From positions 1 to 46,779 of the IMG/VR virus record IMGVR_UViG_3300032118_002414: a stretch of 46,779 nt of DNA. The stretch is one strand, 5' to 3'. The position numbers and the translations under genes are program-made. Numbering within the stretch: the first letter of the stretch is position 1; each line of letters starts with the position of its first letter. Under the pieces are notes generated by a model. The model was not told the origin of the DNA. It saw nothing but the letters and a program-made list of their open reading frames with translations, and made no database searches. This DNA is from a virus. Shown here piece by piece: positions 1 to 7,846 of this stretch.

Positions 1-46
1 GCGCCCCTCCCCCGCCCACCCACCCCCCCCCCCCCGGGGGGGGGGG
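1..46. repeat. C-run/G-run low-complexity tract at left end
   Basis: The first 46 bases are almost only C followed by a run of G, with occasional G, A and T in the C part. This composition is unlike the remainder of the window. It could be a real GC-rich element or an assembly or sequencing artefact at a contig end. The sequence alone cannot decide. Confidence 0.6.
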
Positions 47-467
47 CAACATCCCCCGGGGGCACTTGAGCCCCGAGTCAACATTCTTAAATCCCCGTGT
101 GTGTGTGTGTGGGGTGGGTGCGCTGCCTATTTTCTTAAGCCGGGGTGTGTGAAAAACACCCCCGGCGGGGGCTAAAGCCCCCCTAGGCTCTCTGTCTCTC
201 TCTGTGTGCCCTGTCTGACCTGTGTGCCCTCCTGTGCTTTGTCCCCTGTCGGGAGACACTCCCCTTTGGTCGCGGGGTCCCTAGGGCTTTGTTAGTCCTG
301 GCCCGGCTTATCCCAATAATCCCCTGGGTCAAGGACGTATATTAGGCAATATAGCAAAGTTAATACTGCGGCTATAACAAACATGAACTCTGGCGTGCCT
401 GGGACTATAAACACTTGGGATAAATATATTTAGAGATTGGAAGAGAGAGAAAGAGAAAGAGGGAAAT
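47..467. other. Gene-free leader with GC-rich hairpins and GT/CT-rich tracts
   Basis: I see no convincing gene here. There are three hairpins: GGGGC (59-63) with GCCCC (70-74); CCGGGGTGT (140-148) with ACACCCCCGG (156-165, one bulge); and GGGGGC (167-172) with GCCCCC (177-182), loop TAAA. Between and after them are a GT-repeat stretch (about 100-115) and CT/GT-rich tracts (about 190-235). From about 300 the composition becomes AT-richer and phage-like, and a purine-rich stretch leads into the gene at 468. Roles such as terminators, a genome end or artefact are all open. Confidence 0.5.
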
Positions 468-1601
468 TTGAAACCGGTACAGCCCAAGGTCAGAAGCTCT
501 CTGAAGTTGGACCTATGGGTTACGAAGGCAAGAACTCTTCTTTCTTATGGGTCATCGAAATTATATAACTGTTTAATTGAAAAAGAGAATTCTTCTCTTA
601 TTGTTGCAGCCGTTGATAAACCTGTGGGAGTAGGTAAAATCAATAAAGAATTATTAAGACGTTTTCCTTATGTTGTGGACCCGAAGTCAAATATTCCGGT
701 CCATGAGCACGGCTTGTCTGTGGATGAACCGGGACATTCCTCCCTTGGCCTGGGCGGGGATGACCTTGGCACAGAAAACAAGGACCCGGACCGCTGGCAG
801 GATGATCACGAGAGAGGATTATTGCCGGGCCCTGGAGACCTCCTGGAGATTCCCCCGGTGGTTGGTGACCTGGTGGTCGTCAAGTGTGACCTACAGTTTG
901 CCTCGACCGGGAACACCTATCCCAGGATGTTTGTTCTCCCTGAGTCCCTTACCGATCGCTTTGTGGCTGTTGACATAATGAACCCTAAGGTCAGGAAAGC
1001 CTCCTGTGAGTGCAAGTATTTTCCCATATTGTGCCTGAATGTCTTTTTGGAGATCGACGGAATGTTGGACCTCACCAAGGATGACTACGAGGAGAATCTT
1101 TCTGACACCAAAATTTGGGACAGGAAAGACCTTGGGGGAATTCGGCAAAAGGACTATATCCGCAAGAGAGCGTGGCTTGCAAGTACATTCCCGGAGGACA
1201 TCCTCAGGAGCAGTGGAACATATTCTCAGGACTATGTGGAGTTTCACACCTTGGTGTGGAGGGAAAATGACCTCATCACCGGCATTCCGGGAATCGTGGA
1301 AACCAGAAGAGAGAAGCATTGGTTCCTCGACAACTGGAACTCCAATATCTACAGAAGCTTCCGAGACCTCAAGGGAGAAAATTATGTCAAGTTTCCCTTG
1401 GTGGGAATTGTCGGAACTCTTATGGAGACAAAGGTTGTGACCCATTCTCTTACGGGTGGTGGGGAATATATAGGCGGGGACGAGTTTCAGACTACTTTTT
1501 ACAAAATCTTGTTCCGGGACAGAATTCCGGTTTGGGTGGATGCCCCGGTATGGAGATGCCCAGAACCCCTTTCCTTGCCCATTTACTTGCCAATCCCTTA
1601 A
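468..1601 (+). CDS. Unrecognised phage protein (377 aa)
   Basis: I do not recognise a family. The frame is long and open, and starts at TTG 468, five bases after the purine-rich stretch AGAGGGA, which fits a Shine-Dalgarno site; no ATG lies near this end of the frame. The protein is mixed alpha/beta in character without an obvious signal peptide or membrane segment. It is acidic and Gly-rich around residues 80-125, and the C-terminus is rich in Pro and Trp. A 54-aa gene follows nine bases after its stop, then two more small plus-strand genes, so it probably heads a short operon. The codon pattern and the continuity of the frame support coding, but no function can be given. Confidence 0.7.
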   Translation: MKPVQPKVRSSLKLDLWVTKARTLLSYGSSKLYNCLIEKENSSLIVAAVDKPVGVGKINKELLRRFPYVVDPKSNIPVHEHGLSVDEPGHSSLGLGGDDLGTENKDPDRWQDDHERGLLPGPGDLLEIPPVVGDLVVVKCDLQFASTGNTYPRMFVLPESLTDRFVAVDIMNPKVRKASCECKYFPILCLNVFLEIDGMLDLTKDDYEENLSDTKIWDRKDLGGIRQKDYIRKRAWLASTFPEDILRSSGTYSQDYVEFHTLVWRENDLITGIPGIVETRREKHWFLDNWNSNIYRSFRDLKGENYVKFPLVGIVGTLMETKVVTHSLTGGGEYIGGDEFQTTFYKILFRDRIPVWVDAPVWRCPEPLSLPIYLPIP

Positions 1602-1610
1602 ACTGTCCCC

Positions 1611-1775
1611 ATGTCAGAAGAGATTCCAAGGTCTATTTTCAAAACACTTTCTCCAGAGGAGCTTGATGCCGTTGAGGTTCCCACAGAGGAAGAATTCAAG
1701 AAAGCCCTGCGTGCCGCTCAGGCGCAGTTCCTTAAGTCCATAAATAACCACGCAAGATATCCAAGGTACAAATAA
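1611..1775 (+). CDS. Small unrecognised protein (54 aa)
   Basis: ATG 1611 to TAA 1775 encodes a 54-residue protein beginning MSEEIPRSIFKTLSPEELD, with a helical, charged middle (EEEFKKALRAAQAQFL) and a basic end. It lies nine bases after the previous stop and one base before the next gene, so it fits neatly into the operon. I see no strong ribosome binding site and no family. Position, spacing and a protein-like amphipathic composition are the support; the function is unknown. Confidence 0.6.
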   Translation: MSEEIPRSIFKTLSPEELDAVEVPTEEEFKKALRAAQAQFLKSINNHARYPRYK

Positions 1776-1776
1776 T

Positions 1777-2076
1777 ATGTCAAATAAATTTAACCTTCCA
1801 ACTCCAAGAATGACAACCGGAATTGAGAGAGTGTTCCGTAGAGTTACCCCACATGGGCAAACTCCTGTCATGTACAGGGAGTTCATGCTGCACTTTATTC
1901 ACTTCCTGGACACAGACGGAACCAAGCTGAAGACAAAACTTGACAAGACGGTCCCAGGGATGTACTATAGGGAAGCAGGCCCAAACGAACACAGTCTTTA
2001 TGGTGAATACACGTACACGTTCCCGGAAGACGGCATCGCCAGACACATCGTCGCAGTTCCTCCGAACAAATATTAA
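1777..2076 (+). CDS. Unrecognised phage protein (99 aa)
   Basis: ATG 1777 follows the stop of the 54-aa gene by one base, with a weak CAAGG about ten bases upstream. The protein starts MSNKFNLPTPRMTTG and is rich in aromatic residues and His (MYREFMLHFIHFLD, then YREAGPNEHSLYGEYTYTF). It looks like a small soluble folded domain. There is no membrane segment, cysteine motif or catalytic signature that I can name. Its neighbours are also unrecognised, so context gives no role. Confidence 0.7.
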   Translation: MSNKFNLPTPRMTTGIERVFRRVTPHGQTPVMYREFMLHFIHFLDTDGTKLKTKLDKTVPGMYYREAGPNEHSLYGEYTYTFPEDGIARHIVAVPPNKY

Positions 2077-2080
2077 GTCC

Positions 2081-2368
2081 ATGAAACTAAAGCCTGGCGA
2101 TCTAATAACGTCCGAGGTTGGCTTCATTGCCTCTTCTAAGACGTTTCACGACGGACACAACAAAGAAATGCTTCATTTCAACAAGGTACTTACTGCACCT
2201 GTACGTCTATTGTGCGTGGAACGATTCGACGGCCAGGTCGGCATCGTAGGCACTACCGTTTGCTGGAAGTGTATTGACATGAGTACGAGTTCCTTTGTGT
2301 GGATACATCTGGGGTTGCTCCAGGCACTTACGTCCAACTCGGGCTTTCAGATTATCTCCCCGGGATAA
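2081..2368 (+). CDS. Unrecognised small protein (95 aa)
   Basis: I chose ATG 2081, four bases after the previous stop, because the open frame extends upstream only by overlapping the 99-aa gene. The start MKLKPGDLITSEVGFIASS followed by TFHDGHNKEM looks like a small beta-rich domain (KPGDL at the N-terminus is common in SH3-like phage proteins, an inference only). The last 17 bases overlap the end of the convergent minus-strand gene at 2352. The C-terminal third is less protein-like than the start, so a frame change within this gene cannot be excluded. Confidence 0.55.
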   Translation: MKLKPGDLITSEVGFIASSKTFHDGHNKEMLHFNKVLTAPVRLLCVERFDGQVGIVGTTVCWKCIDMSTSSFVWIHLGLLQALTSNSGFQIISPG

Positions 2369-2654
2369 TCAAGCCCGAGGGCTCGGTGTCCGAGGAACGT
2401 TCTCTTGCGTCTCGGGTTACTTGCCTGAGATTTCGCATAACGTCATTATTCTCGACTTCCATGGCGAGCAAGTCAATAAGATGTAGGAGTTGTCTTTGGT
2501 TAATGCCAAATTTCTTTATCTCAGATACTATTTCTCTACACTCGGTCTTGTGGCGGTCTGAGAGTTTCATGTCGAGATTAGGGCGAATATAAACCTCCCC
2601 TGGCTTCTCGTCCTCAAAAAATTCCACGGGCTCTTGTTTTTTGTCCTCTGTCAT
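2352..2654 (-). CDS. Unrecognised phage protein (100 aa)
   Basis: Reads from 2654 down to 2352. The protein has an acidic N-terminus, then a helical region (residues about 30-85) with RHKTECREIVSEIKKFGINQ and a Leu-rich LLHLIDLLAMEVEN stretch, then a charged, disordered-looking tail. Its ATG overlaps the stop of the upstream gene in an ATGA, so the two are translationally coupled. It is the last gene of the minus-strand block and converges with the plus-strand gene ending at 2368. I know no function for it. Confidence 0.7.
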   Translation of the reverse strand: MTEDKKQEPVEFFEDEKPGEVYIRPNLDMKLSDRHKTECREIVSEIKKFGINQRQLLHLIDLLAMEVENNDVMRNLRQVTRDARERSSDTEPSGLIIPGR

Positions 2655-3124
2655 GTCTTGTCCGCAATCAATTCTTCTCTTGAGAAGTTAGAAAATTTCC
2701 AAAGGTCAACGCTGATTAACTGAATATACTTTCCAGACACAAGACCATCTGCTGAGTCTTTTGTCAAAATCACGGGTCGTCCCCACTGCTCATTGTCTAT
2801 GACCCACTTAAGTTCCATCCACTGGTGGAACTCAAGCGGATAGCCAGAAAGACCGTCAACGATCTTTTTAGGGATGGAGCTTTTAATTTCCTCGATTGTC
2901 AACATGGAGGAAGCTTCCTCCTTGCGGAGGATTTCGCTCAGCCCGACTTCCTTTACCTTGTGGACAACTCCACAGTTAGGACACTGTACAAGGCTTGGAA
3001 CAATAAGGGCATTTGAGTCAATCTCAGAAAATGCTATAAATTTGTGCAATGGTGGATCTGGCATCCTTCTAAATTGAAGGAGGATGCACTTGCATTGAAT
3101 CAGGTGCTTTACACATTCCCTCAT
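2651..3124 (-). CDS. Conserved phage protein with CxxC motif (157 aa)
   Basis: Start chosen at 3124 (MRECVKHLIQCKCILLQFRR) because this ATG overlaps the TGA of the upstream -1 frame in an ATGA; an earlier ATG at 3178 would add 18 unlikely residues. The protein has CKC near residue 12 and a CPNCG at about residue 50, which together could bind a metal (inference). A similar small protein with this Cys arrangement is, as far as I recall, present in other marine myoviruses without known function. The last base of its stop overlaps the next gene as ATGA. Nothing else in the block reveals its role. Confidence 0.75.
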   Translation of the reverse strand: MRECVKHLIQCKCILLQFRRMPDPPLHKFIAFSEIDSNALIVPSLVQCPNCGVVHKVKEVGLSEILRKEEASSMLTIEEIKSSIPKKIVDGLSGYPLEFHQWMELKWVIDNEQWGRPVILTKDSADGLVSGKYIQLISVDLWKFSNFSREELIADKT

Positions 3125-3518
3125 AAAAATACCAATGCCGCTATACCGAAACCAATCCCAATCAGGCCGACACTGCAAAGTACAAAAAGAGCGTATCTAA
3201 GATTTATTCTTAGGCGCTCTTTTTGGAGTTTTTTCTTTTCGGTTTCGACTCGTCGGTAAGTTGCAAAGGGTTTTCTTGCTCCGAGAACCTCGTAATTTCC
3301 ACATCCAAATTCTTCATAAAATGATCTACCTTGCCGAGATATTCGTTTTCGATAGCCATCTTATAATGGTCTAGGATTTTTTGCAATAGCACAACATCCA
3401 CGTCAACACGATTTCTGTTTGCCCACAACATAACCGAATCCGAGGCGGATTCCTTTATCATTGTTAGGAACTTAAATGTTTGACGTTCAATTGCTGTTTC
3501 CAGTCGTTTGCGATCCAT
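3121..3518 (-). CDS. Putative -1 frameshift product with transmembrane tail (132 aa)
   Basis: Residues 1-97 are those of the 102-aa protein. After the AAC codon (3230-3228) a -1 slip makes the next codon CTC at 3228-3226, giving 35 more residues: a basic stretch, then a hydrophobic helix (YALFVLCSVGLIGIG and onward to LVFL), and TGA at 3123-3121. This TGA forms an ATGA with the start of the next gene, as at many real junctions here. The -1 frame has no ATG, GTG or TTG from which the tail could start by itself. The product would be a membrane-anchored form of the same protein. Alternatives are a natural or sequencing frameshift, or a terminator hairpin and a chance frame. Confidence 0.55.
3184..3234 (-). 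promoter_or_regulatory. Putative -1 frameshift element: slippery site and hairpin
   Basis: Read on the minus strand: A AAA AAC (3234-3228) in the zero frame, three bases TCC, then AAAAAGAGCG (3224-3215), an inner pair CTAAGA (3213-3208) with TCTTAG (3202-3197), and CGCTCTTTTT (3193-3184). The outer arms match over ten pairs and the inner arms over six. The distance from the slip site to the GC-rich part of the stem is eight bases, typical of frameshift stimulators. The T-run at the 3' arm also fits an intrinsic terminator, possibly in both directions, so the hairpin may serve either role. Confidence 0.55.
3210..3518 (-). CDS. Small protein, zero-frame product of a putative frameshift gene (102 aa)
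   Basis: The protein is mostly helical (residues 1-75, with KILDHYKMAIENEYLGKVDHF) and ends in a Lys-rich tail (SKPKRKNSKKSA). It overlaps the end of the upstream YkuK-like gene by 32 bases. Codons 95-97 are AGA AAA AAC, containing the slippery heptamer A AAA AAC (3234-3228), and a strong hairpin begins three bases downstream, around the zero-frame stop. A ribosome moving back by one base would instead make a 132-aa protein with a membrane tail (next entry). The function is unknown. Confidence 0.75.
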   Translation of the reverse strand: MDRKRLETAIERQTFKFLTMIKESASDSVMLWANRNRVDVDVVLLQKILDHYKMAIENEYLGKVDHFMKNLDVEITRFSEQENPLQLTDESKPKRKNSKKSA

Positions 3519-4053
3519 GTTTTTGTCCTTTTCGTCCTCTCACTCTTTTACGAGTGTGCCTGTCTGCAATACAATTCGAGACAAAGCTTTCTGGCTTCAG
3601 TATTGCATCATACCCAGAGGAAAGTACATATCCTTTAAGATAATCACTAAAGGACGAGGAAAATTCCTTTTTCTCTGGTGTGGAGGCGTCAATGTGGACT
3701 TCCGGCTTAATGCCGGTCTTGGCCTCAAGCTCAAAGGCAAGGGCAAGGCTCTTGGTGACCTCATCCTGAAGTCTCATTTTCTGAGAACCGGCAAAGGTTT
3801 TTCTTGGCTCCAGGGTAGACTTATAGAAGTAGGTTCCGCCCTTACCCTCGTCCCACACGCAAAGTACGGTGACAAAGTGATAGTGTGCCCCATAGGAGTG
3901 GCTGTCCGTGCCAACCATTATGTGAGTAATGGTTTCGGGATTGGCTTTTTTGGCCTCAACGATTGCAAAGACCTCTTCTATGGTGTACTGTTTCGGGTCA
4001 TTTCCCTGTACCCACACGTCGGTCGTCATAGTTGTTTTATCATTTTTTGTCAT
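3487..4053 (-). CDS. YkuK-like RNase H-fold protein (DUF458)
   Basis: The 188-aa protein resembles the YkuK/DUF458 family, which has an RNase H-like fold and no firmly established substrate. Visible signatures are THIMVGTDSHSYG with Asp50 on the first strand, a following strand HYHFVTVLCVWDEG, and EVHIDAS with Asp122 near a later strand; both Asp residues would be in the acidic active-site area. The start ATG 4053 is followed by a second in-frame ATG at codon 9, so the first residues are uncertain. It precedes and overlaps the frameshift gene. A role in nucleic acid processing is an inference from the fold only. Confidence 0.7.
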   Translation of the reverse strand: MTKNDKTTMTTDVWVQGNDPKQYTIEEVFAIVEAKKANPETITHIMVGTDSHSYGAHYHFVTVLCVWDEGKGGTYFYKSTLEPRKTFAGSQKMRLQDEVTKSLALAFELEAKTGIKPEVHIDASTPEKKEFSSSFSDYLKGYVLSSGYDAILKPESFVSNCIADRHTRKRVRGRKGQKHGSQTTGNSN

Positions 4054-4070
4054 TTTTTGCTCGACTTAAC

Positions 4071-4760
4071 TTATTTATTATCTACCTTCTTATAGGTATT
4101 TGGGTGATTGTGTGTCTTGACTAGAAAGTTTGCCTTCACATAGGAGCACAAGTAATCCCTGCACATGTTTGGTCTTTGTTCGTAGATGGTACACATGCCA
4201 TTATGGACATTTAAAAACTTACAAGAAAACCTGAGCCCATTTGCCTGTATCCTTAAAATTGGGTAGCTGTCTGGGCTTTTGAAAACCGCGTGATCGTTAA
4301 AGAATGCTCTTCCTATTAGTTTGCCTTCCTCATAGTCTATCACGATGTCGTGCCTTGTCACGTTGATTCCTTTCTTCCTGAACCACTTTATCGTCTTTTT
4401 AATCCACTCCTCGTCCACAGGGCCGAGAACGTGCTCAAGGTCTTCTGGGTCAAGCTGGCAACAACCTGCCCGTAAACCCTCGACTCCGCAGCAGTTTCCC
4501 AGACAAGTCTTCTTTGCTACGTCGTTGGTGAAGTGCTGGCGCTCGCTCAGGGGTTTGGATTCCCACTGGGTTGGGTCATTTATGTAAAGGACTGGCAGGT
4601 AGAATTTATCTCGCTTTTTTTCTCCCGTGGGGGCATCTTGATCGACTTCCTCGTTTTTTTTGCTGGAAACGTTAACCTTTGGGAAAGAAACAGGCTTTTG
4701 CTGCTGCATTAAATCTTCAAGATTAAGTGATTTTCCTGTTGGTTTTATATCGATGGGCAT
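4071..4760 (-). CDS. YkgJ-like cysteine-cluster protein
   Basis: The 229-aa protein carries the Cys pattern of the YkgJ family, annotated as zinc- or iron-binding: Cys86, Cys90, Cys91, Cys100 and Cys101 in the first cluster, and Cys180, Cys190, Cys200 and Cys205 in the second (CTIYEQRPNMCRDYLC is the typical end motif). About 50 residues before the domain are Lys/Gln-rich and probably flexible. It is the first gene of the minus-strand block and lies back-to-back with the plus-strand gene at 4816, so both promoters should be in the 4761-4815 gap. Its biochemical role is not known for phages. Confidence 0.8.
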   Translation of the reverse strand: MPIDIKPTGKSLNLEDLMQQQKPVSFPKVNVSSKKNEEVDQDAPTGEKKRDKFYLPVLYINDPTQWESKPLSERQHFTNDVAKKTCLGNCCGVEGLRAGCCQLDPEDLEHVLGPVDEEWIKKTIKWFRKKGINVTRHDIVIDYEEGKLIGRAFFNDHAVFKSPDSYPILRIQANGLRFSCKFLNVHNGMCTIYEQRPNMCRDYLCSYVKANFLVKTHNHPNTYKKVDNK

Positions 4761-4771
4761 ATTGTAATATT

Positions 4772-4793
4772 CTAGCCTATTTACCTAAGCTAG
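4772..4793 (+). promoter_or_regulatory. CCTATTTACCTA motif inside a small inverted repeat
   Basis: The divergent gap between 4760 and 4816 holds CTAGC (4772-4776) and GCTAG (4789-4793) around CTATTTACCTAA. The 12-mer CCTATTTACCTA (4776-4787) occurs again at 10134-10145, also just upstream of a gene. A TATTTA core recurs before several plus-strand units. A late-promoter role is possible, since a gp55-like sigma factor is encoded in the window, but it is inference. Confidence 0.35.
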
Positions 4794-4815
4794 TCTGAAA
4801 TTGAAGAGGAATTCA

Positions 4816-6450
4816 ATGTTAACACTTAGAGAAGAGTATAGTAGGCAAAAGGCCGAAAAGAATAAAGCGATAAACGAAGCAGCTGTCCAGTGGGTGCTGG
4901 AAAATGTATTGCTTTTGAACGAAACCTTTAATAGAGAGGCGCTCCAGAGACTTCAGGGTTCAATAATGAAGTTTGATTCTACCTTTGCTCCTTTTGCCTC
5001 CAAAGTACCCGAGGTCAAGAAGAGTCTAGACGATGCAGTAGAACTGATGAACCGCATTACCATGGGCGAAAAGGTTACTCGCTCCGATGGACGCCTGCGT
5101 TTGACGGACGAGGAAAAAGAGTCCATAAAGGAACCAGCAACCTACATGGTCAAGTACCTGTCTGTCATGTACAACAATCTGTCTCGGTTCTTCAACAAGG
5201 ACATGAAGGTCATGTTAGAGTTTCCTATTTTTAGGAAGGCCATGGAGAATCCCACAACCCCACTCAAAGACCTTGCAGAAGCAAACAGATTAAAGAAAGC
5301 TATTCTCCATGCCCTGGTTCCTTCCCCGGAATCTCAGGCAATTCTCCAGAGAATGTATCGATCCATGGACTTGCCTTCTCTCAACTACAGACAAATCGCA
5401 GATGAACTTCTAAATTTGTCAGTAAGTGACTTCAGGAAACTTACCCAGGTGGAGAAGGTTCCTCTTGTTGTGTCTGCTGAAAAAAGCACATCCCCAGTAC
5501 CAGAGGCGTCTGTTCCGGCCATGGAGGCAGCGACAAGCCCAAACCCAAAAGAACTGGATGAAGACATTGTTCTTACCGAACAGGAACAACAGCTTCTAAA
5601 AGAAATTGGTGAGGTTGATGAAAAGCAACTGAACACGGTCATTCAGGGAATCAAAAAGATTCAAGGGATAGTAACGGGAGTACCGGAACTTTCAAACCTC
5701 AACACTCAACTTCAAAATCTGCAGTCCCAGGCGCTCGCCACTGTAACGAAAGGTGGTGCTCTTTCTGGAATGAAAGGTAAGATGATAGCTGCCACAGCCA
5801 ACATGGTGTACAGTTTCTTTGATAGGCTTGGGGATCTTTATCCAAAAATTGAACCACTTCTTCCAACTGACCGTGCCATGACAGATGAGGAATTAACTAA
5901 TCTTCAAACCTTTATGACCAGAGCCCAGGGTGGCATAATGGCAAAAATTGGGAACTGGTTTAAGGCCAGATCCTTGCCTGGTCTTGCCCCAACTGAGATT
6001 GCGGCAGAAATTATAAACGTTGTCAAGGCTGGACAAAATGATCCAGCAATGGCACTGAAGGCTACCGAGTCCCTGTCGAACCTTTTCAAGCGTTTGGGCA
6101 CACTTAAATTACCACCGGCTACAACTCCACAAGGGCAACCAATTGCCGCAGGAACTCCCGCAGCGCAAGCTGCTCAGGGTACCGCAGGCGCTCAGGGTGC
6201 CGCAGGAGCCGCGCCCGCTGGTCAAACGACCGCACCTGGTCAAGCCCAAGGTTCGCAAGCCGCGCCTCCAGGTGGAGCAAGACAACAAACTCTTGCAGGT
6301 ACGGGAGCACCAGCGCCGGGAGCAGCAACAGATCCCACTGCACTTGCGGCACAAATGGCACCGATCATGGGACTTCAGCCAAATGATCCAAACGTTGTCG
6401 CTCAGGTAAAGAAGCTTGTTGATGCCGGGTGGAAGATCACTCCTCCATAA
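4816..6450 (+). CDS. Large unrecognised phage protein with Ala/Gln/Pro-rich tail (544 aa)
   Basis: I chose ATG 4816 over TTG 4801 because AGAGGA ends five bases before it. The first 400 or so residues look mostly helical, with long charged helices (for example around residues 1-60 and 85-200). Residues about 434-506 are a low-complexity Ala/Gly/Gln/Pro-rich stretch with repeated AQG and APG units, followed by a short conserved-looking end (GLQPNDPNVVAQVKKLVDAGW). There is no enzyme motif. A virion or scaffold-type protein is possible but unproven. The last 14 bases overlap the convergent chaperonin gene. Confidence 0.75.
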   Translation: MLTLREEYSRQKAEKNKAINEAAVQWVLENVLLLNETFNREALQRLQGSIMKFDSTFAPFASKVPEVKKSLDDAVELMNRITMGEKVTRSDGRLRLTDEEKESIKEPATYMVKYLSVMYNNLSRFFNKDMKVMLEFPIFRKAMENPTTPLKDLAEANRLKKAILHALVPSPESQAILQRMYRSMDLPSLNYRQIADELLNLSVSDFRKLTQVEKVPLVVSAEKSTSPVPEASVPAMEAATSPNPKELDEDIVLTEQEQQLLKEIGEVDEKQLNTVIQGIKKIQGIVTGVPELSNLNTQLQNLQSQALATVTKGGALSGMKGKMIAATANMVYSFFDRLGDLYPKIEPLLPTDRAMTDEELTNLQTFMTRAQGGIMAKIGNWFKARSLPGLAPTEIAAEIINVVKAGQNDPAMALKATESLSNLFKRLGTLKLPPATTPQGQPIAAGTPAAQAAQGTAGAQGAAGAAPAGQTTAPGQAQGSQAAPPGGARQQTLAGTGAPAPGAATDPTALAAQMAPIMGLQPNDPNVVAQVKKLVDAGWKITPP

Positions 6451-7846
6451 CGACAGCGCCGTTACTTGAGTAAATCATCAAGGCTTGTTTTCCACAAATG
6501 TTCAGGGCAAGGAATGCCGACAAGGAAGAAACCTTGTCTGGGAAATCTTCCTTTAGTGCCTCAAGACTTGACAGAATCGCACGTCGCAGAGGGGTGCCCT
6601 TGTCCCCAAGTTTAAATTTCTTAACCACGTCCGGCATGGTAATCAAACCATTGTTTAAGATGGACTTAGTAGACCTGAGGCATGTGTCAAACTTGGTTCT
6701 CACTGTTTGATTTTCTATTGCGGTTATTGTAGGGAGTCGGATAATGACCGACTCAGAGGTAAGGGACTTGATACGTTCATCAATGAGGGCTACAACATCT
6801 TCAAGGTTTTGATTGTCGAGTCGTTTGCTAAGAAGATGTTTTACCTGAGAGGTCACTTGATTTCTAGTCTTGTTTTCCTCGATGGAAATTAAGTTTGTCA
6901 TGCATCTAACCTTCTGAATGCTTGGTAAGTTCTCCCACTTAACAAAACAAACCAACTCTCCCTTAAGAGAAGACACAATGTCGGTACCGCACACGCTTGC
7001 TATGTCATTTAGGATATTGATGGATTCCAAGTCAGAGTTTATTCTTACTGGTATAATGTCAAGTATTCCTCTGTCGAAATTTGCCTTGAGGGTGGCAACT
7101 ATCTCCTCCGAGAATCCCCTGGCAACAATCATCCCCGGCTGCTTTGTGGCAAGGGCGCCGTTCAAAAGTTGATCTATTTCCGAGACCTGCTCTAGAACAC
7201 CGTCAACCAACAAAACTCTAACGTTTTGTCTTTCCCAGGAATTGCTGGATGCGTCCATAAAGAACTTGAAAGGTTTGGTTTTGAAGTTGTATCCCGTTTT
7301 TCTTTCAATAACATAATTGCTCTGCCTGCCGTTTTCGATATAGATTTTCCCTTCCAGGCCAGCAACCTTTATAGCCTCAAACACAACCTTGGCCACCAGG
7401 GCATCCCCACATGTGTCCGATATCTGTTTCCAAAGGTCTTCGATAGTTGGTACCTGATAAGTTTCTTGGATTATATTACCCAGAACAAGCAAAATATCAT
7501 CATATTCCCTCAACAGCGCCGTGTCTGGTTGGTTTCTTAACTCTCCTGTTATCAACAAGCTCCTCAGCAGGCCCACAGAGAAGTGTAGCCCTAGGATGGC
7601 CGATCCACCAGCCAAGGACTCAGCCTGCAACAAGGAGCGTCCTAGGAGCTTGTAAAACCCTCTTTCCAGAGGGGTGGTTGGCTTGAGAAGTTTTCCGATC
7701 AAATGCAACGTGTTTGCGTCAATTGAGATCAGGTCTTCGGTCAAAAGAGATGAGATTTTATTATATTTGTCAGAAAGTGTGGAAAGCGCCCCACTAATGT
7801 CTTTTTGAAATTTTTCTCGGTCAATGTAAGTTGTTGAGTCTGGCAT
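6437..7846 (-). CDS. Divergent GroEL/Hsp60-like chaperonin
   Basis: The 469-aa protein follows the domain order of GroEL: an equatorial part, an intermediate segment GDALVAKVVFEAIKVAG and GKIYIENGRQSNYVIERKTG (residues about 148-186), an apical domain with VRVLLVDGVLEQ and QPGMIVARGFSEEIVATL, and a returning equatorial part. GroEL folds other proteins in an ATP-driven double ring; phage versions may help fold virion proteins. It is shorter than GroEL (about 545 aa), and LAGGSAIL (78-85) stands where DGTTT of the ATP site is expected, so ATP hydrolysis may be lost or altered. No GroES is visible nearby. Fold assignment is by motif comparison only. Confidence 0.75.
   Translation of the reverse strand: MPDSTTYIDREKFQKDISGALSTLSDKYNKISSLLTEDLISIDANTLHLIGKLLKPTTPLERGFYKLLGRSLLQAESLAGGSAILGLHFSVGLLRSLLITGELRNQPDTALLREYDDILLVLGNIIQETYQVPTIEDLWKQISDTCGDALVAKVVFEAIKVAGLEGKIYIENGRQSNYVIERKTGYNFKTKPFKFFMDASSNSWERQNVRVLLVDGVLEQVSEIDQLLNGALATKQPGMIVARGFSEEIVATLKANFDRGILDIIPVRINSDLESINILNDIASVCGTDIVSSLKGELVCFVKWENLPSIQKVRCMTNLISIEENKTRNQVTSQVKHLLSKRLDNQNLEDVVALIDERIKSLTSESVIIRLPTITAIENQTVRTKFDTCLRSTKSILNNGLITMPDVVKKFKLGDKGTPLRRAILSSLEALKEDFPDKVSSLSAFLALNICGKQALMIYSSNGAVVMEE

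Noticed and set aside
891-1445. 184-aa minus-strand open frame
   Set aside because: It lies wholly inside the plus-strand gene 468-1601 in another frame and has no protein-like features or coupled neighbours.
2299-2592. Plus-strand frame through the convergent gene end
   Set aside because: It would overlap most of the minus-strand gene at 2352-2654, which is coupled to its neighbour. I still note that its first 20 residues look somewhat protein-like, so a frame change in the 2081 gene is not fully excluded.
3508-4095. 195-aa plus-strand open frame
   Set aside because: It is the antisense shadow of the YkuK-like gene, which has recognisable motifs.
4766-4800. Hairpin CTAGC/GCTAG in the divergent gap as a terminator
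   Set aside because: The stem has only five pairs and no T-run; both neighbouring genes start here rather than end.
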